NCBI GenBank assembly: GCA_031430375.1
Contig: JANPBJ010000144.1
Coordinates: forward strand, 1-64,000
Source: JAENVU01 sp031430375
Lineage (GTDB): Bacteria > Actinomycetota > Acidimicrobiia > IMCC26256 > JAENVU01
Direction of reading: 5' to 3'
DNA: 64,000 nt
The position numbers and the translations under genes were made by a program. Every line of letters starts with the position of its first letter. Position 1 is the first letter of the stretch. The notes beneath the pieces are model-generated. The model ran no database searches. It was given only the letters and a program-made list of their open reading frames with translations, and was not told the DNA's origin. Below, one piece after another: positions 51,211 to 59,659 of this stretch.

Positions 51211-51270
51211 ACCCGGTAAACACCGGGTCGACACCGCGAACCTATAGGGGCCTCCCCAGTCTTGGGTAGG
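51211..51270 (-). promoter_or_regulatory. two hairpins in the pilA upstream region
   Basis: ACCCGGT (51211-51217) and ACCGGGT (51222-51228) are exact inverted 7-bp arms around AAAC. CCTCCCC (51251-51257) and GGGTAGG (51264-51270) form a second stem with one mismatch. Both lie 54-113 bp upstream of the pilA start, in the pilA/pilT divergent region. They could be operators or part of a 5' leader RNA. Confidence 0.4.
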
Positions 51271-51376
51271 CCGAAAACCCCGATCCGGGCGATTTGAGTC
51301 GGTCGACCCACCCGCACCGGTCACCCTCCGCGCGAGGAGATACGAGGGTTCGCAGATTCGCCCCCGGACGGCGAGA

Positions 51377-52477
51377 ATGGCGCCTATGACCACCACCCCG
51401 GTCGACATCACCGGCATCGAGCAGTACCTCACCGTGCTCGCGCTCCACAACGCGACCGACCTCCATCTCACCGCGGGCGCGCCACCGCTCCTGCGCATCG
51501 ACGGGAAGCTCACCCCAGTCGACCAACCACCCCTCCACGCCGATGAAGTCGCAGAACTCGTCCTCGGACTGCTCGACCCGGAACTCGTCGCCCGCTTCCA
51601 CGACGAGAAGGAGATCGACTTCTCATTCTCCTGGCGCGACGAGATCCGTTTCCGCGCCAACGTGTTCCGCCAACAAGGCACCGTGGCGCTCGCGCTGCGC
51701 GCCATCCCGTTCGAGATTCCCAACTTCGACGAGCTGGGCCTCCCCCCGATCATGGAGTACTTCGCGGGGTTACCCCAAGGTCTGCTGCTCGTGACCGGTC
51801 CTACCGGCTCGGGCAAGTCCACCACCCAGGCGTCGGTCATCGATTTCATCAACCGCAACCGTGAGTGCCACATCCTCACCATCGAAGACCCGATCGAATA
51901 CGTGCATCACCACATCCGGTCTGCCGTCAACCAGCGCGAGGTCGGGGTCGATACCGATTCGTTCGAGCGCGCATTGCGTTCCGCGTTACGCGAAGACCCC
52001 GATGTGGTCCTCGTCGGTGAGATGCGCGATGCCGAGACCATGCAGTTCGCGCTCACCATCGCCGAGACCGGCCACTTGGTGTTCGCCACACTGCACACCA
52101 ACGACGCCGCCACCGCGCTCGACCGCATCGTGGATGTGTTCCCGGCCGACCGTCAGGCGCAGATCCGGGTGCAGCTCTCCGCCGCGCTGGTGGGAGTGGT
52201 GAGCCAACGGTTGATCCCCCGCATCGGAGGCGGGATGATCGCCGCCTTCGAAATCATCGTGGCCACCAATCCGATTCGGAACCTCATCCGCGACGGCAAG
52301 ACCCACCAGATCCGCAATGTGGTCGCCACCAACATGCGCGACGGCATGCAAACCATGGAAGCTGCGCTGAATGCGCTGGTGGAGTCCGGCACCGTGAGCT
52401 ACGACGACGCCGTAGACCGCAGCGTGCACCCTCGCGAGATCAAGCGACCCACGTGGGGCGCCGCCACCACGGGCTGA
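51377..52477 (+). CDS. pilT: type IV pilus twitching ATPase PilT
   Basis: The protein has 366 residues from the ATG at 51377; a second ATG is at 51386. LHNATDLHLTAGAPPLLRIDGKL is the N-terminal PAS-like region. LLVTGPTGSGKSTTQASVIDFIN is Walker A, HILTIEDPIEYVHHH the Asp box, LVGEMRDAETMQFALTIAETGHLVFATLHTNDAA holds Walker B and the His box, and FEIIVATNPIRNLIRDGKTHQI is PilT-specific. It powers pilus retraction. It is plus-strand, facing the pilC end 25 nt away. Confidence 0.94.
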   Translation: MAPMTTTPVDITGIEQYLTVLALHNATDLHLTAGAPPLLRIDGKLTPVDQPPLHADEVAELVLGLLDPELVARFHDEKEIDFSFSWRDEIRFRANVFRQQGTVALALRAIPFEIPNFDELGLPPIMEYFAGLPQGLLLVTGPTGSGKSTTQASVIDFINRNRECHILTIEDPIEYVHHHIRSAVNQREVGVDTDSFERALRSALREDPDVVLVGEMRDAETMQFALTIAETGHLVFATLHTNDAATALDRIVDVFPADRQAQIRVQLSAALVGVVSQRLIPRIGGGMIAAFEIIVATNPIRNLIRDGKTHQIRNVVATNMRDGMQTMEAALNALVESGTVSYDDAVDRSVHPREIKRPTWGAATTG

Positions 52478-52501
52478 ACGCGGAGGAACAAGGTCCCGGC
52501 C

Positions 52502-53716
52502 TCAGCCGGTGAGGGTGCTGTTGCCCTGGAAGATGCCGTACATGGCAGAGACGAGCGCGACGGCCACGAACCCCACGATGGCGCCCATCACGATGATGAC
52601 CGCGGGCTCGGCCAAGGCAGTGAGGCGAGCCAGCTTGTAGTCGAGTTCCTTGGCGAAGAAATCGGCCGCGGAGGTGAGCTGTTGATCAAGCGTTCCCGTT
52701 TCCTCGCCCACGCGCATCATCTGGGTGGCCGCCGGCGGGAAGAGACCGGTCTCCACAATGGGGCGGGCCATCCCTTCTCCTTCGAGCATCGCATCGCGAA
52801 CGTTGCCGAGCGCTTCCGCGTAGACCCGGTTGTTCGATCCCTCGATCGCCGCCTGCATCGCCTCGGGAAGTGGGACTCCCGCCTGCATCATCGCCGAGAT
52901 GATCCGACAGAACCGCTCGATGACCGTGTACTGCGCGACCTCGCCGATGACCGGCAGCCGGAGCAACATCCGGTCCCGCCACATCTGGCCACTTTCGCTG
53001 CGATTCAACCGCGCCGCTACCACCACGATGACCACGAACCCGAGCGCGAGCGCCCACCACCAGTTCTCGAAGAATCGGGCGATGTCGAGCAACACCTTCG
53101 TGACGGTCGGGAGTTCCGCGTCGAACTCCTTGAAGAAATCCGTGAACTTCGGCAAAACGTAGGCCACCAGCACCACCACGGTGACGATCGACATGAGAAA
53201 GATCACGAGCGGGTAGGTGAGCGCGGAGCGAATCTTCTGGCGCGCCTCGATGTCACGTTCCATGTAGCTCGAGAGCTGATCGAGCACGGTGTCGAGGCGA
53301 CCGGTGATCTCCGCCGAGCGCAGGATGCCCAGGTAGTAGGGCGGGAACACATCGCTATGCCGGGAAAGCGCCTCCGAGAACGGGACGCCCACTTGGATCA
53401 GCTCGGTGGCCTCGGTGAGGATCTCCTGCATCCGCGCGTTCGTGGCGGACTCGCGCACCGTCTCGAGTGCTTCGATCAGTGGGATACCGGCGCGCACGAA
53501 CGCGGCGACCTGACGAGAGAAATGCATCACGTCGGTGCGTGGGACTTTGCGTTTGGTGATCTCGATCTGATTGAACTTGCGGCGCTGCCGGATCCTCTTG
53601 ACGTTGAGCTCGCGGGCCAGTAACTCGTTACGCAAGCTGTCGAGACTGATCGCATCGGCCTTGGCCCGGACCTTCTCGCCTTCCGGGGTCACCGCAACGT
53701 AGGTAAAGGTGGGCAC
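52502..53716 (-). CDS. pilC: type IV pilus/type II secretion inner-membrane platform protein
   Basis: The protein has 404 residues. TDVMHFSRQVAAFVRAGIPLIEALETV and the matching CRIISAMMQAGVPLPEAMQAA are the two GspF/PilC repeat domains. Membrane helices are visible at LVIFLMSIVTVVVLVAYVLP, WWWALALGFVVIVVVAA and VIIVMGAIVGFVAVALVSAMYGIFQ. It forms the membrane platform turned by the PilB and PilT motors. It starts 14 nt after pilB in the same direction. Confidence 0.93.
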   Translation of the reverse strand: MPTFTYVAVTPEGEKVRAKADAISLDSLRNELLARELNVKRIRQRRKFNQIEITKRKVPRTDVMHFSRQVAAFVRAGIPLIEALETVRESATNARMQEILTEATELIQVGVPFSEALSRHSDVFPPYYLGILRSAEITGRLDTVLDQLSSYMERDIEARQKIRSALTYPLVIFLMSIVTVVVLVAYVLPKFTDFFKEFDAELPTVTKVLLDIARFFENWWWALALGFVVIVVVAARLNRSESGQMWRDRMLLRLPVIGEVAQYTVIERFCRIISAMMQAGVPLPEAMQAAIEGSNNRVYAEALGNVRDAMLEGEGMARPIVETGLFPPAATQMMRVGEETGTLDQQLTSAADFFAKELDYKLARLTALAEPAVIIVMGAIVGFVAVALVSAMYGIFQGNSTLTG

Positions 53717-53730
53717 CCTCAGATCACCAC

Positions 53731-55584
53731 TCAGACCACGTACAACGTACGGAGCACTTCGGCGAGTGTGGTGACGTCTTGTTCCACCAGCCGGAGCGCC
53801 TCAGTTTGGAGCGGCACCATGCCTTCGGAGATCGCCAGGTCACGCAGCTGCTGATACGTAGGTTGCGTCACCACGAGCTGCTTCATCGCGTCGCTCACGC
53901 ACAGCAGCTCGTATACGCCGATCCGGCCTTGGTAGCCGGTCTCGGAGCAGAACACACACCCCGTGCTCTGGAAGAACTCGCGCTTGGGAGGCATTCCGGC
54001 GTTGTCCCAGATGGCGAACTCTTCGGCCGTGGGTTCGTAGGCCACCTTGCACTCCGGACACAGCCGGCGCACCAGCCGCTGGCCCACCACGCCGAGCACG
54101 GAGGACGAAATCAGGAACGACTCGATCCCCATGTCGAGGAAGCGGTGGAGCGCGGCCACGGAGTCGGTGGCATGCAGGGATGAGAGCACCAGGTGACCTG
54201 TGAGCGCGGCCTGCACCGCGATACGCGCGGTCTCCACATCGCGGATCTCTCCGACGAGAATCGCATCCGGATCCTGGCGCAAGATCGACCGTAAGCCTCC
54301 GGCGAACGTGATGCCCGCGGCTTCGTTGATCTGGATCTGATTGACGGTGGGGAACACGTACTCGACCGGGTCCTCCAAGGTCATCACGTTGATCTCCTCG
54401 CGGTTGATCCGCGTGAGTGATGCGTACAACGTGGTGGTCTTGCCCGACCCGGTGGGGCCCGCGCAGATCACCATGCCGTAGGGCGAGCGCGTGAGGCCTT
54501 CGAACACCGTGAGTGTCTCCGCGGGCATGCCAAGGTCGCGCAGGCTGAACAACGCTCGGCGCTTGTCGAGGATGCGCATCACACACTTCTCGCCGTTCAC
54601 CACCGACGTGGTGGAGACGCGCACGTCGAGCGGAACGCTATCGACTTCAATCTCGATCTGACCGTCTTGGGGTCGCCGGCGTTCAACGATGTTCATGTTT
54701 GCCATGACCTTGATGCGGCTCACCAACGCCGGGCCCATACTGGACGGCAAGCGCTGGACCTCGTGCAGCGCGCCATCGATCCGGTTGCGGACCCGCACGC
54801 AGTCACCCATCGGTTCGATGTGAATGTCGGACGCGCCGTCACTCACTGCTTGTGACAACAGCATGTTGACGACCTGAACAATGGGCGCCTTCTCATCGAC
54901 CTGCGCCGTCGAGTTCTGGTCCGGCTGGCCGGCGCGGCGCTGCACCTCGCGCGCCTCGAACACCCGCACGTGCTCATCAACATTCCCGCTGGTCCGGTAC
55001 GCGACCTCGATGGCACGCTGGATTTCACTCACGCCACCAACGAATAACTTGGCCGGTTGGCGCAGCGCATCGCGCAGCCGTTCCGCGATCGCGGTATCGG
55101 TGGGATCTGCGACCACCACATCGAAGCCGAACTCCGAGCGCCGCAAGACGATCGCGCCCCAGGCCTTCGCCTTCGCCTCCGCCAACAACCCGACCACGGT
55201 CGGATCAGGGAGGCTGTGGCGAAGGTCTACGACCTCGAGGCCAAACTGTTCGGCCAGCACTCCTGCCAGCTCGCGCTCAGTGAGTGCCCGTTTCGAAACC
55301 AGAAACTCACCGAGGCGGAGTCCGGAGGCCGGCTGACGCTCGAGCGCGCCCGCGAGTTGCGCTTCGGTCAACATCTCGGCGCGCACGAGCAGCGCACCCA
55401 ACTTGCGGACCGCATGGCTCTGCTCCAGCGGTGGCTGGTCGCCCTCACTCACAGTGGCGGAGCGGTCCGAGACCACCGGTCCGCTCGCGGCCCCGTTCTG
55501 AGGCACGAGGTCATCGTTGACGGGCGCGGCTGAAGCGCTATTGGCCTCACCTGCCCCATCCTTCCGGGACTTCAACAAGCCCAC
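53731..55584 (-). CDS. pilB: type IV pilus assembly ATPase PilB
   Basis: The protein has 617 residues. An N-terminal MshEN-type domain (about 60-190; LGALLVRAEMLTEAQLAGAL, LGEFLVSKRALTERELAGVLAEQFGLEVVDL), which in relatives binds c-di-GMP, precedes the motor core. Core motifs are AGPTGSGKTTTLYASL, MTLEDPVEYVFP, LVGEIRDVETARIAVQAALTGHLVLSSLHATD, and a zinc-binding set of four cysteines (LCPECK and CVFC). It drives pilus extension and is transcribed with pilC. Confidence 0.93.
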   Translation of the reverse strand: MGLLKSRKDGAGEANSASAAPVNDDLVPQNGAASGPVVSDRSATVSEGDQPPLEQSHAVRKLGALLVRAEMLTEAQLAGALERQPASGLRLGEFLVSKRALTERELAGVLAEQFGLEVVDLRHSLPDPTVVGLLAEAKAKAWGAIVLRRSEFGFDVVVADPTDTAIAERLRDALRQPAKLFVGGVSEIQRAIEVAYRTSGNVDEHVRVFEAREVQRRAGQPDQNSTAQVDEKAPIVQVVNMLLSQAVSDGASDIHIEPMGDCVRVRNRIDGALHEVQRLPSSMGPALVSRIKVMANMNIVERRRPQDGQIEIEVDSVPLDVRVSTTSVVNGEKCVMRILDKRRALFSLRDLGMPAETLTVFEGLTRSPYGMVICAGPTGSGKTTTLYASLTRINREEINVMTLEDPVEYVFPTVNQIQINEAAGITFAGGLRSILRQDPDAILVGEIRDVETARIAVQAALTGHLVLSSLHATDSVAALHRFLDMGIESFLISSSVLGVVGQRLVRRLCPECKVAYEPTAEEFAIWDNAGMPPKREFFQSTGCVFCSETGYQGRIGVYELLCVSDAMKQLVVTQPTYQQLRDLAISEGMVPLQTEALRLVEQDVTTLAEVLRTLYVV

Positions 55585-55770
55585 GGTGCTCTTCCCTTTC
55601 GCCCGGCCCTCGTGCGGCCCATCGGCCCCACGTTTGCAAATCGCCCCGGGATGGTACGGGTCAATCGACCCAGTGCGCCATTCCCGCTCGTAACATCCAG
55701 GTTCCGGGCGCGAAAAAGCGGCGCCCGAAGACGCCGCTCCTTCAACCCTCTGCTGTCAGAAAACCGGCAG

Positions 55771-56085
55771 TTACTTCTTCTTCTTGGTGGGCGTGTTCTC
55801 GATCTTGGCGAGAATGTCACGGCCCGCGAGAATCAAAAGATCCTCGCCGTCGATCGTGATCTCGGTGCCGCCGTACTTGGAGTACACCACGGTGTCACCA
55901 GCGGCGATATCGAGCGGGATGATGTCGCCCGACGTGTCGGAGCGACGGCCCGGGCCTACCGCAAGGACTTCGCCCTGCTGGGGCTTCTCCTTGGCGGTGT
56001 CCGGGATCACCAGCCCGCTAACAGTGGTTTCCTCCGCCTCAGCGGTGCGGACGACGATGCGATCCTCCAGCGGTACCAGCTTCAT
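55771..56085 (-). CDS. groES: co-chaperonin GroES
   Basis: The protein has 104 residues from the ATG at 56085. LVPLEDRIVVRTAEAEETTVSGLVIPDTAKEKPQQGEVLAVGPG contains the mobile loop with its hydrophobic IVL-like edge (here GLVI), and VVYSKYGGTEITIDGEDLLIL is the conserved second half. A short lysine-rich tail (TPTKKKK) extends past the usual end. It caps GroEL during folding. No groEL follows, as pilB lies downstream, so the chaperonin partner is encoded elsewhere. A perfect CIRCE operator lies 85 bp upstream. Confidence 0.95.
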   Translation of the reverse strand: MKLVPLEDRIVVRTAEAEETTVSGLVIPDTAKEKPQQGEVLAVGPGRRSDTSGDIIPLDIAAGDTVVYSKYGGTEITIDGEDLLILAGRDILAKIENTPTKKKK

Positions 56086-56170
56086 CGGGTTCCTCCTCGA
56101 CCGGCCCACTCGGGACCGGCGGTGTGTCGACATTCGGGGGGTCGTCGGGGCTCAATGCCCACGAACGGTC

Positions 56171-56197
56171 TTAGCACTCGGGGTATGGGAGTGCTAA
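56171..56197. promoter_or_regulatory. CIRCE operator (HrcA binding site)
   Basis: TTAGCACTC, 9 nt, GAGTGCTAA: both 9-bp arms match the CIRCE consensus exactly. It lies upstream of groES and should bind the heat-shock repressor HrcA. A further single half-site, GTAGCACTC (8 of 9), sits 7 bp beyond at 56204-56212. Confidence 0.95.
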
Positions 56198-56245
56198 ATG
56201 AAGGTAGCACTCGACCTCCATGACTGCAAAATCGCAGCCCCGGCG

Positions 56246-57262
56246 TCAAGGAAGCCGGGTCGGCAGCGGCAACGATGGAAACGCCCCGTCATGAAGCGAG
56301 GTGGGCCCATCAGCGCGCAAACGCCACCATGCGGTGGCGGCGATCATGGCCGCGTTGTCGGTGCAGAGTTCCGGCGGGGGGATCAAGACCCGGCGGCCGG
56401 TCTCCTGTCCGAGCCCGGCCACCGAGGCCCGCAGCGCCGAGTTGGCTGCGACCCCACCGCCGATCACAAGGGTGCGGGCGTCGATCGAATCTGCCGCCGC
56501 ATCCAGCTTGCTGGTGAGCACATCGACTACTGCAGCTTGAAACGACGCGGCGAGATCGGCAACATCGGCCGCCGCGGCCACCGCCTCGGGATTGCGCCGC
56601 ACGTAATGGAGCACCGCGGTCTTGAGCCCCGAGAAGGAGAACGACAGGCCGTCGCCGGCCATCGGGCGCGGAAAACGAATCGCGGTTGGGTTGCCGGTAC
56701 GGGCGAGCCGGTCGATGACCGGACCGCCCGGATAGCCGAGCCCGAGTAGCCGAGCGACCTTGTCGAACGCTTCACCGGCGGCGTCGTCGACGGTCTGACC
56801 AAGGATGCGGTAGTGGGCATCACCGTGGACCGCCACGAGCATCGTGTGGCCACCCGAGACGAGAAGCACCGCGAGGGGCAGGGCGACATCGGGATCTTGG
56901 AGCCACGCGGCATGCAAATGGCCTTCGAGATGGTTCACGCCCACGTAGGGAACGTTGCACGCGAGCGCAAGCGCTTTCCCGGCGCTCACTCCCACCAGCA
57001 GCGCGCCCGCGAGCCCGGGACCGCGGCACGCGGCGACCGCGTCGAGATCGGCGAACTCCACGCCCGCCTCCACCAACGCGTCGCCGATCACACCGTTCAC
57101 GCGCTCGAGGTGCGCGCGGCTCGCGATCTCCGGGACCACTCCCCCGAACGGCGCGTGCAGTACCACCTGGCTCGACACCACGCTCGACCGGATGATGCGG
57201 CCGTCAACCACGACCGCGGCCGCGGTCTCGTCACAACTCGTCTCGATTCCGAGGATGATCAC
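56246..57262 (-). CDS. tsaD: tRNA N6-adenosine threonylcarbamoyltransferase TsaD
   Basis: The protein has 338 residues from the GTG at 57262, whose GTGA overlaps the rimI stop. LGIETSCDETAAAVV starts the ASKHA fold, PFGGVVPEIASRAHLERV and GVNHLEGHLHAAW (metal histidines) are the kae1 signature, VSGGHTMLVAV follows, and VIGGGVAANSALR is near the end. It transfers threonylcarbamoyl to A37 of ANN-decoding tRNAs with TsaB and TsaE, encoded just upstream. Confidence 0.96.
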   Translation of the reverse strand: MIILGIETSCDETAAAVVVDGRIIRSSVVSSQVVLHAPFGGVVPEIASRAHLERVNGVIGDALVEAGVEFADLDAVAACRGPGLAGALLVGVSAGKALALACNVPYVGVNHLEGHLHAAWLQDPDVALPLAVLLVSGGHTMLVAVHGDAHYRILGQTVDDAAGEAFDKVARLLGLGYPGGPVIDRLARTGNPTAIRFPRPMAGDGLSFSFSGLKTAVLHYVRRNPEAVAAAADVADLAASFQAAVVDVLTSKLDAAADSIDARTLVIGGGVAANSALRASVAGLGQETGRRVLIPPPELCTDNAAMIAATAWWRLRADGPTSLHDGAFPSLPLPTRLP

Positions 57263-57813
57263 GCGCCACCCACCGCATGCGACCCGCGCCGCGCCAATCC
57301 ATCGAGCAGTTCGCCATACTCCGGCGTATCGATGTCCCGCACCCACATCACCACCGCGTCTTCGACCGGATTCGAGTAGTAGTCCTTGCGCGCGCCTTCC
57401 GGCTGCAACCCGAAACGCCGGTACAGGCCCTGCGCGCCGCGCGCGCTCAACCGCACCTCGAGCGTGAGCGCGGTGAAGTTGCGATCGATCGCCTCACGGG
57501 TGAGCGCGAGGAGCAGCCGCGTGGCGATGTGACGACGATGCCACCGCGGGTCGACCGCGATCGTGGTCACATGAGCCTCATCCGGCGCGAGCATGATCCC
57601 CGCATATCCCACGACCGTACGCGAGGCGCGGGCCACCAGATAGATACGCGACGCGGGAAGACCAAGCTCCGAGAGGAACAGCGCCTGCGTCCACGGCTTC
57701 GGATACACCTGCTGCTCGATCGCCATCACACCGCGTAGGTGGCGCCGCCGCAACGGCGCGAGAGAAACCGCCAGTGCGTCGAGGTTCGACGAGAGTTCAG
57801 GCGTTGTGTTCAC
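57259..57813 (-). CDS. rimI: ribosomal-protein-alanine N-acetyltransferase RimI
   Basis: The protein has 184 residues from the GTG at 57813, which overlaps the tsaB TGA as GTGA. LRRRHLRGVMAIEQQVYPKPWTQALF is the GNAT RimI start, VVGYAGIMLAPDEAHVTTIAVDP the central strand and HRRHIATRLLLALTREA the acetyl-CoA loop (R-R-x-I-A). LEVRLSARGAQGLYRRFGL is the C-terminal part. It acetylates the N-terminus of ribosomal S18 or other proteins and is typically found in the tsa cluster. Confidence 0.92.
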   Translation of the reverse strand: MNTTPELSSNLDALAVSLAPLRRRHLRGVMAIEQQVYPKPWTQALFLSELGLPASRIYLVARASRTVVGYAGIMLAPDEAHVTTIAVDPRWHRRHIATRLLLALTREAIDRNFTALTLEVRLSARGAQGLYRRFGLQPEGARKDYYSNPVEDAVVMWVRDIDTPEYGELLDGLARRGSHAVGGA

Positions 57814-58499
57814 AGCGGGGTCCACGCGATCTCGGCATCGCTGTGACGCAGGTACATCGGCGCCACATCGGTGGGGAGTTGAAACTCCTCCCGCTCGAAC
57901 CGAGCGCAGCCGAGCTCGACCAACGCGGTCACGCTCGGAGCGGCCGCGGAAGCGCCGAGGATTTGCACTCGATCAAGGCCGGCAAACGCGTCGGGATACA
58001 CCAACGCTCCGTTGCCCACGAGCAGCACTTCGGCTCCGGACGCCAAGATGTCGGCGGCCAGGGCTGCGGGCGAACCCACTGCATAGTCACCATCACGTTG
58101 CAACCCGCCCGGCACCGGCCAATACCGCGCCGAGAACACTTCTGTGCGGCGGGCATCGAGGGCCGCGACGATGTGGCGACGAGTGGACCGCCACGGGTAC
58201 GCGACGAGATCCAGGCTCGGGACTCCTACCACAGGAATCCCTAACGCCTGGGCGATCACCCGCGCTGTGGTGATGCCGACCCGCAGGCCGGTGTACAAGC
58301 CCGGCCCGATCCCTACGGCAACGAACGCGAGCTGATCCAGCTCCAACGCGAGCTCGCTCGCCAAATATTCGATCGCCGGTACAAGTTGTTCGCAATGGCG
58401 GCGGCCGCCGTCGAGGCGAACCTCGCCGAGCACCCGACCGTTGCGACCAAACGCCACGCCGACTTGGTTCGTCGCGGTATCGATGGCCAGTGTCAGCAC
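57810..58499 (-). CDS. tsaB: tRNA threonylcarbamoyladenosine biosynthesis protein TsaB
   Basis: The protein has 229 residues from the GTG at 58499, overlapping the tsaE end by 7 nt. LTLAIDTATNQVGVAFG starts an inactive ASKHA fold; VAVGIGPGLYTGLRVGITTARVIAQALGIPVVGVPSLD is the TsaB signature. It is the non-catalytic partner that holds TsaD and TsaE together for t6A synthesis. Confidence 0.95.
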   Translation of the reverse strand: MLTLAIDTATNQVGVAFGRNGRVLGEVRLDGGRRHCEQLVPAIEYLASELALELDQLAFVAVGIGPGLYTGLRVGITTARVIAQALGIPVVGVPSLDLVAYPWRSTRRHIVAALDARRTEVFSARYWPVPGGLQRDGDYAVGSPAALAADILASGAEVLLVGNGALVYPDAFAGLDRVQILGASAAAPSVTALVELGCARFEREEFQLPTDVAPMYLRHSDAEIAWTPL

Positions 58500-59026
58500 G
58501 ATGGCTCGCCACCGGTTGAACCCGCCGCGTCGACGGCCGCTGCATCGACCGCAGCCACGATCAGGGCCCCGAGCGAGTCCATGGATTCCGACCAACGCGT
58601 ACCCACGCCTACCAGCACCAGAAGGCGCGTGTCGTCATCCGCGGCATCGGGAGGGAGGAGCTCGAGAGTGACCTCCAGCCGATCCGGCGGCAACAGGCTG
58701 CGCACTCCCTCGCCCCACTCGATGACGGTCACGGCACCATCGAAGAGCTCGTCGAGACCGAGGTCGATCGCTTCCTGCTCGCGGTCGAGCCGGTACACGT
58801 CGAGATGACGGAACGGCACGAGATTTTCATACTCGCGCACCAGCGCAAACGTCGGGCTCACGATCTGTTCCGTCACCCCGAGGCCCCGGCCCACACCTTG
58901 TGCGAACACCGTTTTGCCGGTGCCGAGATCTCCCGTGAGCACGACCACATCGCCGGGGTGAAGCTGCGCGGCGACGGCGGCGCCAATCGCGCGCGTCATG
59001 GCTGGACTCACCGAGATCACGTCCAT
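58493..59026 (-). CDS. tsaE: tRNA threonylcarbamoyladenosine biosynthesis ATPase TsaE
   Basis: The protein has 177 residues from the ATG at 59026, which overlaps the TGA of the uracil-DNA glycosylase gene (TGATG). The P-loop GDLGTGKTVFAQGVGRGLG, IVSPTFALVREYE with the HLDVYRLD motif, and VIEWGEGV are TsaE marks. The C-terminal tail beyond about 155 is alanine-rich and longer than usual. It is the ATPase of the t6A complex. Confidence 0.95.
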   Translation of the reverse strand: MDVISVSPAMTRAIGAAVAAQLHPGDVVVLTGDLGTGKTVFAQGVGRGLGVTEQIVSPTFALVREYENLVPFRHLDVYRLDREQEAIDLGLDELFDGAVTVIEWGEGVRSLLPPDRLEVTLELLPPDAADDDTRLLVLVGVGTRWSESMDSLGALIVAAVDAAAVDAAGSTGGEPSC

Positions 59027-59622
59027 CACGCGCTCGTGGCGACGTCCGCCAGCGTGCGGCGAATGATCACGAAATCGGCGCGGGCTTGGGCAAGCGCCGC
59101 TCCACCATTGCGCAGCACTGCAGACGGGTGGAGCACCGGGATGAGCGCCGCGTCGTCGCGGTATGGGTGCACCTGGCCGCGGAGTTTCGTGATGCCGGTC
59201 TTGGTATCGAGCAACAGCTTCGTGGCAAAGTTGCCAAGCGTGACGACAACCCTGGGCACGATGAAGTCGAGCTGCGCCTCGAGGTACGGCCGACAGGTTT
59301 CGATCTCGACCGGCTGCGGATCGCGATTTCCCGGCGGACGACACTTCACGACATTGGCGATGTACACGTGGTCACGCGTCAGACCGATGCCCTCGATCAG
59401 TGAAGTCAACAAGCGTCCCGCGCGGCCCACGAAGGGTTCCCCGGTGCGGTCCTCATCCGCCCCCGGCCCTTCACCCACGAACATCAAGTCCGCGTGGGGA
59501 TCACCGACGCCGAAGACGACCTGGGTCCGAGTCTCGGCCAGAGGACAACGCGTACACGCCACCGCGTGATCACGGAGCGCGGAAAAATCCGCAAATCCTG
59601 AGGCGATTGGCTCGTGAGACAC
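59026..59622 (-). CDS. type 4-like uracil-DNA glycosylase (Fe-S)
   Basis: The protein has 198 residues with a GTG start. FVGEGPGADEDRTGEPFVGRAGRLL is the family 4/5 uracil-pocket motif, CTRCPLA gives two of the four iron-sulfur cysteines, with further cysteines at VKCRPPGNRDP and IETCRPYL. LHPSAVLRN is the final histidine motif. It removes uracil from deaminated DNA. It starts the run of overlapping genes that includes tsaE, tsaB, rimI and tsaD. Confidence 0.92.
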   Translation of the reverse strand: MSHEPIASGFADFSALRDHAVACTRCPLAETRTQVVFGVGDPHADLMFVGEGPGADEDRTGEPFVGRAGRLLTSLIEGIGLTRDHVYIANVVKCRPPGNRDPQPVEIETCRPYLEAQLDFIVPRVVVTLGNFATKLLLDTKTGITKLRGQVHPYRDDAALIPVLHPSAVLRNGGAALAQARADFVIIRRTLADVATSA

Positions 59623-59659
59623 ACCGAAGGCTACCGAGAATCCGTTCGCTTTGGGCTAT

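Noticed and set aside
51158..51376. Possible c-di-GMP (GEMM) riboswitch ahead of pilA
   Set aside because: Hairpins are present, but the conserved GCAAA-type core and tetraloop-receptor pattern could not be found in the leader.
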